64,000 bases of DNA, taken from NCBI GenBank assembly GCA_026315105.1, contig CM048747.1:284297154-284361153 (forward strand). The letters run 5' to 3'. The translations under genes were made by a program, and so were the position numbers. Of this stretch, positions 54,544 through 64,000 are shown piece by piece (positions within the stretch are counted from its first letter, which is position 1; each line of letters begins with the position of its first letter). The notes under the pieces are model-generated. The model ran no database searches. It saw only the letters and a list, made by a program, of their open reading frames with translations, and was not told the origin of the DNA. This DNA is from Locusta migratoria. Its lineage: Eukaryota > Arthropoda > Insecta > Orthoptera > Acrididae.

Positions 54544-54800
54544 ATAATAATTTCGTGTGGCTCATTGGCCTGGTGCAAGTCTTTCAATTGGACTTCGGCG
54601 ACATGCGTGTCATTATCCTACCCCAGTTATCCAATAGGGGAAAGGGGACCATGTGTCGTTTCTGGCGACTCCTCACATCGATGAGAGATGAAGGGTGGCG
54701 TAAAGCGCAGACTGAAAAAAATCCGAGGTCCGACCAGGTTACGAACCCGTGATCCTTCGGTTTCGAGTTGAGCGCTTTACCACGAGATCATCGGGCCCGA
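54544..54800 (-). repeat. SINE-C, tRNA-derived
   Basis: On the minus strand the head gtcgggcccgatgatctcgt and tggtaaagcgctcaactcg (A-box), then cacgggttcgtaacctggtc (B-box), are tRNA-like. The body runs to an AT-rich end with attatta near 54540. Body and head differ from SINE-A, -B and -D. No clear target duplication. Confidence 0.7.
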
Positions 54801-55849
54801 CCCTCAAGAGCTGATTGATTACCTCGTACTGTCCATGCCACGCAGGTGTGCAACTATACTGACCATCCGAGGTGATCTCACGCCTTATTAGAAGGCAGCT
54901 TTTATGATAACCCCATTGTGCCTCGCTCTAAGTAAACGCCATGTATACCTCGAGTAAAGCCAGCAAAATATCGTACTGTATCACACCCAAATTACAACTG
55001 TAATTAATATCTGAATATAATACTTTACTATATGTATACTGTGTATGATATCCCACCTGATTCCCTAATCATTTGAGCAGTGTACTTAGTCACGTACAGA
55101 AAATCAGATGGAACTATTACAATAACTGAACTATTCGCAGATTAAAGTGTAAGGAAAGTACTACATACTGTGACGCTGTTTTTCACAAGGCTGCACTTGA
55201 GTACTGAAACAAGGGGCTCGCTGTTAGCCTCTAAAGAGACGCGCACAACATAGGAAACAAACTAGTGGAAGAACGACGTCATCCGACTAGAATAGTTGCG
55301 TTGCATAATACCGGCGGCTGCCACAATCAACAGGAAGATGGGCTAGTCGATCGTTAATGCAACGTTACGCGCTGGCATTGCACCGTTAGAGTAGCACATC
55401 GCTAGCAGGCTTATCATCTATTTGTTCTACGTTGATATACATGATGTTTCCATAATAGCGTGCAAAATTTAACAGAGAATGTTCCATTGCACCATTTGAT
55501 TTAGCGAACTTGGGCTCGGAGAAGCCGTCTTACCGAAAGTGAACTTCTCTACCACTTTCTCTCGCATTGCTGTTTTCCAGCTTATTTACAACTAACATAC
55601 GTAAAAGTTTTTGCTGTTTATTTTACTGTACAGTCTCTATTTTCTGCACGGAGACAAGGAGGACAATTACTAGGAAGTCATTATGTACGTTTTGTTTACT
55701 TTTCTTGTCCATAAGGCGGCTCTGTTGTAACGTAGTTACATTGTTCCATGACAGGATGTGTTATGAATCAACGGCAGACCCCTTCATTACTCACTGTTAT
55801 TCAGGTAAATGCAGTACAGTACGTGGAGCGGTACCGGTACAGTTTCGTA
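54801..55849. other. Unassigned DNA
   Basis: About 1 kb. A plus-strand frame at 55567-55866 has no recognisable domain. Its end may belong to the transposase relic that follows. Confidence 0.35.
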
Positions 55850-56150
55850 GAACTCGCATACATTAATTTGTCCTGTTCCATGGCTTGCGAAGTCAGCTGA
55901 CCTGAATCCCCTAAGATTATTTCCTATGGAGGTATCTAAATTCACTTGCGTATGGGAACCCAGTGGACACGGAATCAGTTGCCAGAATTGTAGGTGCTCG
56001 TAATGTGATACGAAACACACTAGGGTGCGTCAGGTTCTTGTTCGCAGAAGTCATGCTTGCATTAAGGCTGATGGCCGTCAGTTTGAGCACATTTTCTATG
56101 ATATAGTGCAAATGGTACGTTCAATGTGTCGATGATGGTATTTGGAGTTA
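55850..56150 (+). pseudogene. Tc1/mariner-superfamily transposase tail
   Basis: Plus-strand pieces: SADLNPLRLFPMEV (a D-L-N-P-L block around the last catalytic acid), then, in other frames, YGNPVDTESVARIVGARNVI, RNTLGCVR, and CIKADGRQFEHIFYD. The order matches the C-terminal part of insect mariner-like transposases. Frameshifts; no ends recognised. Confidence 0.65.
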
Positions 56151-57529
56151 ACTGTAAGTAAAGTAAATAAAAGTACACAGTAATTTGATTGTATCCCTAC
56201 TCTCCCCTTAAGCTTCCTTCTCCTACCTTAGGTTCTATCTCTCAAACTGTTGAGTGGAGCATCGTCATGTCCTGTTAAATTTTTTCACGCTCTCTCTAAA
56301 ACATTCTGTATACAATAGCTCACAATTACAAAACATGGTCAATTTGCCAGAAGACTCACTTTCGTTGTTCGTAGAAAAAATTCGTTAGTTGCTATGCACA
56401 CAGCTTTTCTCGTGTATCTAACAAATGTTTTCTTCAGCTGAACGTCTAAAGGGGTTCGTTAAAGACGATACTTGGTGCTGGCAAGAAGAGGAAAGAAGTG
56501 CTTGGCTCGGTAGGAAACTCTTCTGATGGCTTCTAAATTTGACGTGAGGTTCTTCGGTATCTTCGGCTTCTGAGAAAAAGAGAAAGTGACGTAACAGCTG
56601 TTGTGGTTTTTACGAGAGCTGCTTGTCGTTACTGTTAGCGAATTGACGACAGTTCTCTCATGTTACACTTCATAAAATGAGATCCGCGTGTGTAGGGCTA
56701 TACTGTCGTTTCGTGTGGACGGGTCTCAAACGACTGCGGAACCGACCTTATTCAGCAGAAATCAGCAATAGATTAGTCTCCTTTTTTACTTATTTTACGA
56801 CATTTCTACTGCAGAAAGTATAAATATAAGCTTTGTTTTGTCTTGGTTTAGAGCCCTGTGGTTAAGAAATTATTAGAAGTGATATACTACCTCAGTTCTG
56901 ACAAATATATGCATGTAGTATAAGATTTTAATCCCTCGATTTGTTTGTCCTAATTACAGCATAAACAGCTGTTACGTGTTGGTAGATAAAATAGCACTTT
57001 CTGTACAGATTATATGTCTTGTTGTGGTGTATTTACACTGTATTTCTCTAACAAGTTCTCAGCACACGCATTCAAATAGTTAATATAATTTTTAGCATTT
57101 CCTAAACATATTGTTTACTTTTTCCGCATCTAAAGTCTAGCAACAACCGTATCCAGTAGTATCAAAGAGGCTGAAAGAATCTTTGCCTGGCTAATTAATG
57201 TAATCAATTTACTGCGCTACAAGGTGCCTTGTGCATAACATGACGATCCTCCATGGTCATGGTCCGACGTTGTCAGTCATTAAGAGGATGACCTCACCAT
57301 CCACTTCAGCAATGGCATAGTGTCAATGCGAAGACATCACATATTTGGATGCAGCCAGACAAATAGATTCTCAGATCCCTTTCAAATTTAGTAAAAAAAT
57401 GTTCAACTAAACCTAATTGAAGAAACTACTATGGTTATCAGTCCGTAGTTTGGTAAATCAAACGTGTCCCTGAATAACTCCCACACTGCAGTAAACTTAA
57501 ATAAAAATATGGTGATTAATTAAGGCGGC
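56151..57529. other. Unassigned DNA
   Basis: About 1.4 kb with no gene or repeat recognised. Confidence 0.35.
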
Positions 57530-57803
57530 CACACACGTCACAGCATGCTTGGACAAGCACGATTGCGCAAGCGTGCTTGCACAAGCATGCTTGAGCGTGT
57601 GCCGGATAAATTTCATCAGTGATCATGATTGTACAAGCAGCTTGATGCTGAATCGAATTTCGATTACGCATGTTTGTGCATGCGTTCTAGCGTACGCGTG
57701 CTTGAGCGCGTGTGGACAATAAAGATGCTTGTGCAAGCATTTGACAGTCTGAGTGAGGCTGCATCCTTTGTTTTCGATAAGTTTCAATTAGTGCTGTAAT
57801 AGC

Positions 57804-57966
57804 AATGTCTGAATTAAGAAACATGCACCACGACCTCTTAGAGGAATTTATTAGACTGTGTGAAACGCATCCCTGCTTGTGGAATATTAAATGTAAAAGA
57901 GTATCATGATAAAAATAAGAGAGACGGTGCATATGACAAACTACTCGCGAAATATCTCACCAAGTG
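57804..57966 (+). pseudogene. Harbinger MADF-type accessory protein fragment
   Basis: MSELRNMHHDLLEEFIRLCE, then THPCLWNIK, and after a one-base shift EYHDKNKRDGAYDKLLAKYL. This is the pattern of MADF domains (E-x-H-P-x-L-W, then Y-H-D, then a helix with W/Y) found in the second gene of Harbinger elements, which helps the transposase bind the ends. Frameshifted and truncated. Confidence 0.75.
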
Positions 57967-58143
57967 CCTTTGCAAAATAATAGTAGCATATTTGAGGTGT
58001 TTATAACTTCTTCCTGTCGCGAGAAGTCGCAATGCTGCTGTTAGTCTTTCATGTGGTGTTATAGCCTCCCTCATTATATTATACTGCTTCTTGATCAAAG
58101 GCGTAACGAGAGACAGAAGATTCAAATAGGTATCTTCATTCAT
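57904..58143 (-). pseudogene. Harbinger transposase N-terminus fragment
   Basis: MNEDTYLNLLSLVTPLIKKQ, then ITPHERLTAALRLLATGRSY and KHLKYATII. This is the conserved region ahead of the DDE domain in PIF/Harbinger nucleases (the ERL...LRxLATG block). The frame then runs into the antisense of the MADF fragment, so a deletion has joined the two genes tail to tail. The catalytic domain is lost. Confidence 0.85.
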
Positions 58144-58442
58144 CCTGAGTTATGTCAATCATGAGCACATATCTTCAGTTCATTGAGTAAATTTATATGT
58201 GAATACGATTTTCGTTTTCTTAACCATTCCTTGCACCCAGTTTTACGTTCTATTCTTTTCTTTTTTTCAACACGAGCATAAAAGCTGCCAAAGCCGGCAC
58301 AGCGTCGTCTGAGCTCGAAATTTTCAGATGTAAATAAACCGTTGCTTGTACAAGCAAGCTTGAGCCGTGTAGGTGCGTGAGCAATATGTGCTTGCTTGCG
58401 CAAGCGTGCTTGTCAAGCATGCTGTTTCGTGTGTGGCCGCCT

Positions 58443-59032
58443 TTATGGATCTAGGCTGGTAGGGACATTCGATTCAAGCTATTGATTTGAGAACTAAACA
58501 GTTTGCACAGAGGATTACCACAAGAAATTTAGTTTTATTTGCAACAAGAGTTGCAAAACAATAGGTTCTGAGGGCCGATTTGACCGCGCGTGGACACGAT
58601 TTAAATATGGACAGGGAAGGGGAAAGTAATTTCCTGTCGCACCAACATTAACTTGTAGGCGTCAGGCGTTGGATCGGCGCGGAGCGATGGCGGCAGTCGC
58701 GCAGCATCACAATCCGACCTCTCTGCTGTCTGCCGCCGTGTGGCCCGGCGCGGCTCGGGCCGGCGCCCGTGCGAAGCCGTCAAAGTCTCTTGTGTGCTAA
58801 GGCGGCAGCTGCCGGCATCTCTTCTCGCTTCTCCTGCGGCGCACCAAGTGTCTTCTTCGGTGGTTTCTCACCAAGTCCCTCTTCTCTCCAGCTACAGCTT
58901 CTCCTCGAATTTTGCGCCTCTTTGGCTCTGTGATTGGTGGGTTGGTTTTGCAATGCCATCCAACAGCTGATCGCCGTTTTCACGACCACGCCTCTCAGTC
59001 ACCGGTGGAAATTTCCTGTGCGCCGAGATGAA
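58443..59032. other. GC- and CpG-rich patch, unassigned
   Basis: 58640-58810 is strongly GC- and CpG-rich (gatcggcgcggagcgatggc, cggcgcggctcgggccggcg), unlike its surroundings. It could be a promoter-type CpG island, a 5' untranslated exon or a GC-rich repeat. Open frames cross it, but none has a recognisable domain. Confidence 0.4.
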
Positions 59033-59040
59033 ACTCGCAA

Positions 59041-59241
59041 GCTGGCCGCGGTGGCCGAGGAGTCTGAGGCGCTCCAGTCACGGTCTGCACGGCCACTACG
59101 GTCGGGGGTTCGCATCCCCCCTCGGGCATGGATATTTGTGCCGTCCTTAGTGTTAGCTAGCTCATAAGTAGTTTGTAAGTTTAGGGACTGATGACCCGGT
59201 AGTTAAGTCCCATAAGCTTTACAAACATTTGAACATTTGAG
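59041..59241 (+). repeat. SINE-A, full length, 8-bp TSD
   Basis: Common-head subtype. Flanked by actcgcaa (59033-59040 and 59242-59249). Confidence 0.93.
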
Positions 59242-59311
59242 ACTCGCAAACTAGCGTCTTTCTCACGTTTCAAGCGTGTTTTTATCTCCTGCTTTCCTTC
59301 TTGGTTCTAAA

Positions 59312-59491
59312 TTCAAATGTTTGTATAGCTTATGGGACTTAACTACGGGGTCATCAGTCCCTAAACTTACAAACTACTTATGCTAAGGACGGCACGAATA
59401 TCTATGCCCGAGGGGGGATTCGAACCCCGACCGTAGTGGCCGTACAGACCGTGACTGGAGCGCCTCAGTCCCCTCGGCCACCGCGGCCGGC
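59312..59491 (-). repeat. SINE-A, full length, 13-bp TSD
   Basis: Minus strand, common head, with a small internal deletion before the tail. Flanked by tcttggttctaaa (59299-59311 and 59492-59504). It faces the preceding SINE, making an inverted SINE pair about 70 bp apart. Confidence 0.95.
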
Positions 59492-59504
59492 TCTTGGTTC
59501 TAAA

Positions 59505-59955
59505 ACACAATTCTTTGTCTTAGGCCTGCCTTGTAAACCATTTATCAGGGTCTTTCTCCCTGACCAGAAACATGGTTTTGGTGGGACCAGTTTATCTATA
59601 CAGCATGCCAGAATCTCTCACACTCACGCACGTGGCCACTGCACGGGTTTGCTTGTCTTCTTCCTATCTGCGGGGGTCCACGGTTTATCTACAATGCCGT
59701 CGCTGTTTTTTGGAAACGACTCCTCTCGTATTGCACATAAGGGCTTTCTCTGCCATGTTTACGTTGTCGCCATTTATCTGGACGCTTCTAAAGTCAGGCT
59801 GGTTTCGCCATGTACAGTCTTAGACAAAAAAATTGATCGCCGGCCGGCCGACGCAGAATGCTAAGTCCGACGATGTGCACGATCTGGCAACACTGTAGAA
59901 TGCGGTACTGTCAGGAGGAAGTGTTAGGTCCTTCTCTAGAGGGTTCTGTGATATG
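59505..59955. other. Unassigned DNA
   Basis: No gene or repeat recognised. A plus-strand frame continues from the SINE antisense and is not convincing. Confidence 0.35.
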
Positions 59956-59956
59956 T

Positions 59957-60051
59957 GACTGCGTGGTCTCGCGGTAATAGTCGTGTTTACAAGCGTGTAA
60001 GTAAGCAGACGCGAGATCGAATCCAACCACCTTCAATTTCTTTTTTTTTTA
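59957..60051 (+). repeat. tRNA-like segment with T-run terminator
   Basis: gcgtggtctcgcggtaatag (A-box-like) and gcgagatcgaatccaacc (B-box-like), followed within 15 bases by a run of ten T, which could stop RNA polymerase III. The cloverleaf is not convincing, so a SINE head is likelier than a tRNA gene. Confidence 0.45.
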
Positions 60052-63000
60052 ACCACAAATCGGCTATCTTCGTTATCAGTGTGGAAGGACCACAAATATA
60101 ACAGCGAAAAGCCCCAGAAATATTACACAAAAGAACTCGCTGCTGCATCAAAACTGAACTATTTACTCTCGGGAGTAGTGGGCACCGGCTACGGCGACGC
60201 GCCAGCGGCCGCATCGCGGCTGCCACCTGCGGACTCAGTGACAGCGGCGCGCCGCTATGAGTTTTCTTACCGGCTGTTATATCCTTACCTCAAGTTCTGG
60301 TACTTATATTACAGTCACATATTGAATTTTTCTGACATATATCAACATGATCTAAACGTCGTAAAGTAGAATCGGTATGAAGGGTCATAGGGGTGACTAT
60401 TACCACATTTTTCTTGAACGTCATCAGGCCGCTCAATCCGGATTCCTACTCACGATTGTTACTAGTAACGAGTTATGATGCTCCCATGCTGATACTTAAA
60501 AAGAAATTAATGACTGAGTACTAAAAGATTGTTATACTCAGCAAAATGCAACCACAACGCCAGGGTGCGCCCATTTTTCGCAAACAACTGAGACACCACT
60601 TATTCCCACTGTAAGGACAAACGACCAAAAAAATTACATCATGTGTTAGTACTACACTATAATAATTCCCGTTCATTTCACAAAGAATACATCGGATAGT
60701 GTGCTTTGGAAGTCACCCATTCTGCACCTACTCTTTCGATCATATGTCCTCAAATGTTTATCTTTCCTGCCCCTACTCGAATAACCTTCGACAAAAATTA
60801 TTTCCAGACGAAAATACACGTCGAACATCTATTGGCGTCATAATTAGCTTGGAATCAGTTCGATTCTAAAGGTAGAGATATGGTAAACTACCAGAAAGTT
60901 GTCAGACTTTCGCATAATCTGATAGAATATAGCAAGTAACCACAAGAGGTTTCTTGTTGTTTTCGATGTGGATTCGTGCAACTCCTGTCACGAAAACAGC
61001 TAAAAAATTTTACTCGAATGAGACCCGAACCAGTGACCAAAGCCACCTCTCCATGGCAGACGACAACTTTACCCCAGAGCTAGCGAGGAGCTGTGCACGT
61101 CAGTTCTTTCCTACTGTCACATACACCAGTAGAACATATAACTCGCAACGTAAGAGACTAGTTGGAATTTCGCCATGTAAACAATTTTTTGGACCCAAAA
61201 GCATGAACAAATAGCCTTCTGTCGCCTCTCAACTGACAAACCAGTCAGATTATTCAATGGGAATTACAGGAAACATCAAGTGAATTTATGAGCATAGTTC
61301 TGTGCCAACCAGGAAGTAAGACCTCGGTACCAGCGTTGACAGACTTACACTACGATGTTGCCAAGCTTCAGTCATACTATCAACAGGAAGAATAAGAGCC
61401 GAGGTGATTGCCAAGCGAGCTCGAGAGAGACTTAGCTCGCGCCTCGCGTGCCTGGCGGGGGTCCGAACACCTAAAGTATATGTCAATGAGCCCTGCTCGT
61501 AAGTCCGTAACTAGCTTTAATGAGTCGATAGTTGTCACTAATAAAAATATACAGATGCACCGACCTCTAACATAGTAATAAGTGTCTCAATTATTTGCGT
61601 ATTCTGTCTTAAGCGCAATGACAACAAAAGTCATTCACCAGTGCTGTTTTACATTTCTTCGAGCTTTTCCATTGATTATACTGAAAACATTAGATGTAAG
61701 CGTCAGTTTCCTTTACGATTATAGACTCAGAAAGTGTCTTTCTTGATATCGCTGTCAGAGGCAGAAACGAACGAAGAGAGGCAAACAAACGAAGAGAAAT
61801 CAAAGCAGCATTGTTTTCAAGATGTGAACATTTCTGGGAAGGCTTCGTAACATGATGTGCAACATAAGAAGAGCTTCTGTTATCCAAACATAGAATTAGG
61901 GACAGTAATGTATAGATTAATTTATCCGTCATAATCTTCCATGTTGTATTTTACTTCTTTTTTTCAGGTTGTTTCCAATTTCTTATTTCATCCTCTTTCG
62001 ATAGCTTCTAGCTTTATTACGTTCTTAATTGTGGTTAGTTCAGTTTATTTGATGATGTTCCTTTCTAAATATTTATTTTCTTCTTTGTTCATGCTATTGT
62101 TCATTTATTCTTCCAGAAGTATACGAATAATTGTTTCTTTAGCTTTTTATCATTCATTTAATACATATGTCCAACAAATGGTAACCCTCACTTTACCACT
62201 CCGACTGATATTGTTTTCCATATTTTTGTAGGTTACATTACTATGGATTTTCAAAACGTCTGTACCTTCTCTTGGACCCATTTTCTTTCTTATAATCCGT
62301 CTATTATTCTTTTTGTGTCGTCTGCACATTTGATAAGGTGTATATTTGCAACACTTTAACTAATATTTAATATTCATTCTAGTATTAGCATCACATAATC
62401 ATAATGTATAAGAATTTAGCGGTCGTTACATGTAAGGACATCGATCGGAGTTATGTGCTCAGTATTGTTGCAAACACAGAATATCAAACTGTCCAGTGTT
62501 TTTTATACCTCCTAAGTAGACTGTTAGACCCGTAAATCAGTATGTGGGTTTTCCGACGAAATAGATATTGTTTTTGCGCATCTCCTATAGCATTAATGTG
62601 AGCGTTGTTCTGAGATAGAGGGAGTGGTGCTGTGGCAATGGTTTGCGGTTATCATGCGGACGTGTACAGAATATCGTTATAATATGCAATGGAAAATTAT
62701 TCAGACATGTGCTTTTGTCGTAGCAGTGGCATTAATAAACAAACTTTCTTCAAACATGAATTATATTTCTGGTAGGTAGTTACAGTCTCACGTATGTGGA
62801 TAACATTTGCTTGAGTATACACTGATCAGGCACTTTACCATCAAAACTTTGTAGAGAGAAGAAACGTAGGCTTTTGCTGTGTAAAATTATACCACGAACA
62901 GGTACTCCACTTTACTGTGATGTTTCTTTTTGCAGGCAGGTTGAAGGTTTCACTAAAAAAATGTATAAAGCAGACAGCTTGCGTAAACCTAATGGAGAAA

Positions 63001-63409
63001 ATATTTCGAGGGAAGTTTCTATAGAAATACAACATTCTGTTCTGCATCTGTTTAACGTGCCTGCTTTCACACTAATGATCAGATCTGCGTCAAAATTGAT
63101 CGCAGCAATAATAATTTTTAAATTATTTTTCAAAGCGATAGATTGGCTGGCCAGTGCTTACCTTTGTGCTGTACCACCAATAGTGACACAAGTGAAGAAA
63201 AAAAGAAAACATACGAAACGGACAAGCTTTAGGAACACAGTTCCTTCTTCAGGTGGGAGATAAGGGAAGAAAAAGTGATGGGAACGGAAAGGGAAGGTTA
63301 ATCACGACCTAGGTCATGAGGATGGTTTTAAGGAGTGTGGAAGTCAGAGATACTGTATTTTAGTACTGAGTCAAGTGCGAGAGAATATATAAGCAAAGAG
63401 GAAAGAGCA
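60052..63409. other. Unassigned DNA, 3.4 kb
   Basis: Mixed to AT-rich. A small GC-rich patch lies at 60185-60255. Near 61018-61065 a B-box-like minus-strand motif suggests an old tRNA-derived piece. Plus-strand frames at 61941-62231 and 62874-63263 have no recognisable motif. I see no supported gene. Confidence 0.4.
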
Positions 63410-63425
63410 AGCAGTACACACACAC

Positions 63426-63478
<53 letters not shown>
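63410..63478 (+). repeat. (CA)n(TA)n microsatellite
   Basis: A short acacacacac run followed by about 26 uninterrupted TA units (63427-63478). The alternating Tyr/Ile frames crossing it are artefacts. Confidence 0.95.
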
Positions 63479-63480
<2 letters not shown>

Positions 63481-64000
63481 TAATAAGATATGTGCATGTT
63501 TTCATATACCAAGTTTTTTCAATATGTGTCATATATGAATTTATATAAACTTTATAATTGGAAAAAGGCTTATAGTAAAAATAGCAAAAGTAACGCATTT
63601 ATAGTTTGTATATAATATATTCAAGAAATGTGTACCTAAAAATCTTCCTGGGCTAGAATGCAACGTTGAGTCAGAATTTCAAAGCAATGGGTCAAGAACT
63701 TTCGGAGATTAACAGCTATACGCCTAACATTTTTATATATAGACGTGGGGACATAAGACGGGAAGTACACCCGCCTCCTCCTTTCATCGGTGAATACCGC
63801 TGCGCATGTATTCATTCATCACTGACTCACAGTTGCCAAAACGCTTTACAGAATTAACACAATTGTCAAATCATTCAGAGACAGGAGATGGACTGTAATA
63901 AAATTGACGTTGCTTTCCGAGCCATATTCACCCAAAAATTGAATATTACTTAAATCAGATCCAGCAGTTACACTTGGATAATTCCTATACGTTTAATTTG
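63479..64000. other. Unassigned DNA to the window edge
   Basis: AT-rich at the left. No gene or repeat recognised. Confidence 0.4.

Larger units (their letters stand above)
57533..58442. mobile_element. PIF/Harbinger element, 910 bp, internally deleted
   Basis: Flanked by TTA on both sides (57530-57532 and 58443-58445), the usual 3-bp target. Terminal inverted repeats start aggcggccacacacg. Subterminal regions are full of palindromic gcttgtgcaagc-type motifs, likely transposase binding sites. Inside are remnants of both typical Harbinger genes: a MADF-type DNA-binding protein on the plus strand and the transposase N-terminus on the minus strand. The DDE catalytic domain is missing. Confidence 0.9.

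Noticed and set aside
59957..60051. Functional tRNA gene with terminator
   Set aside because: Boxes and a T run are present, but the stems do not pair convincingly by eye.
62874..63263. 129-codon plus-strand frame
   Set aside because: No domain recognised; AT-rich context and overlapping minus-strand frames suggest chance.
63335..63598. Open frames with Tyr/Ile repeats
   Set aside because: Created by the TA microsatellite.

Overview
This window looks like non-genic nuclear DNA from a very large, transposon-rich insect genome. My best guess is an orthopteran of the grasshopper/locust kind; this is inferred from the repeat families (tRNA-headed SINEs, RTE/BovB-like and CR1-like LINEs, Tc1/mariner relics) and from a nuclear mitochondrial fragment read with the invertebrate mitochondrial code. 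Nothing bacterial is present: no operons, no Shine-Dalgarno-led genes and no CRISPR array. Almost every open frame is a broken transposon gene, the antisense of one, or a low-complexity artefact.

The only stretch that reads as host coding sequence is one internal exon on the minus strand (30556-31026, 471 bp, very GC-rich, proline-rich protein). It has a good acceptor and donor and phase-1 introns on both sides. The rest is best read as intron and/or intergenic DNA around it. A 123-bp tandem array (31583-31927) lies in the upstream intron. Its unit shares about 25 bp with sequence next to the exon's acceptor.

Layout. 1-9.6 kb: a SINE, a palindromic mariner made of two 3' halves, a CR1-like LINE with ORF1 (SGNH esterase-like) and ORF2 but no 3' end, and a SINE cut by a hAT-like MITE. 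9.6-16 kb: Tc1 and mariner relics, LINE tails and several SINEs. 16-25.8 kb: a four-level nest, in which a CT-rich LINE is split by a SINE-B, which is split by a Gypsy LTR element with complete LTRs and 5-bp target duplication, whose LTRs carry a SINE-A and a LINE tail. 26-29 kb: a SINE and two head-to-tail Helitrons. 29.8-33.7 kb: a composite SINE, the host exon, the tandem array and a LINE 3' end. 33.7-39 kb: Helitron relics, one of them split by a nearly complete 3.1-kb RTE LINE with its target duplication. 39-42.3 kb: a LINE hit by a hAT-like MITE and a piggyBac-like MITE. 43.3-45.5 kb: a Tc1 element split by a CR1 3' end, then a mitochondrial ND5 fragment. 46-52 kb: a mariner split by a LINE that carries a 52-bp SINE tail, an RTE tail, and a foldback element with a SINE. 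52-60 kb: more SINEs, a second copy of the same Tc1, a 910-bp PIF/Harbinger element with remnants of both its genes, and a GC-rich patch. 60-64 kb: mostly unassigned, with a TA microsatellite.

No element here looks able to move by itself: each coding region has stops, frameshifts, deletions or lost catalytic residues. The main value of the window is the host exon and the unusually readable order of insertions, fixed by target-site duplications. All calls come from reading the sequence; no database search was possible.
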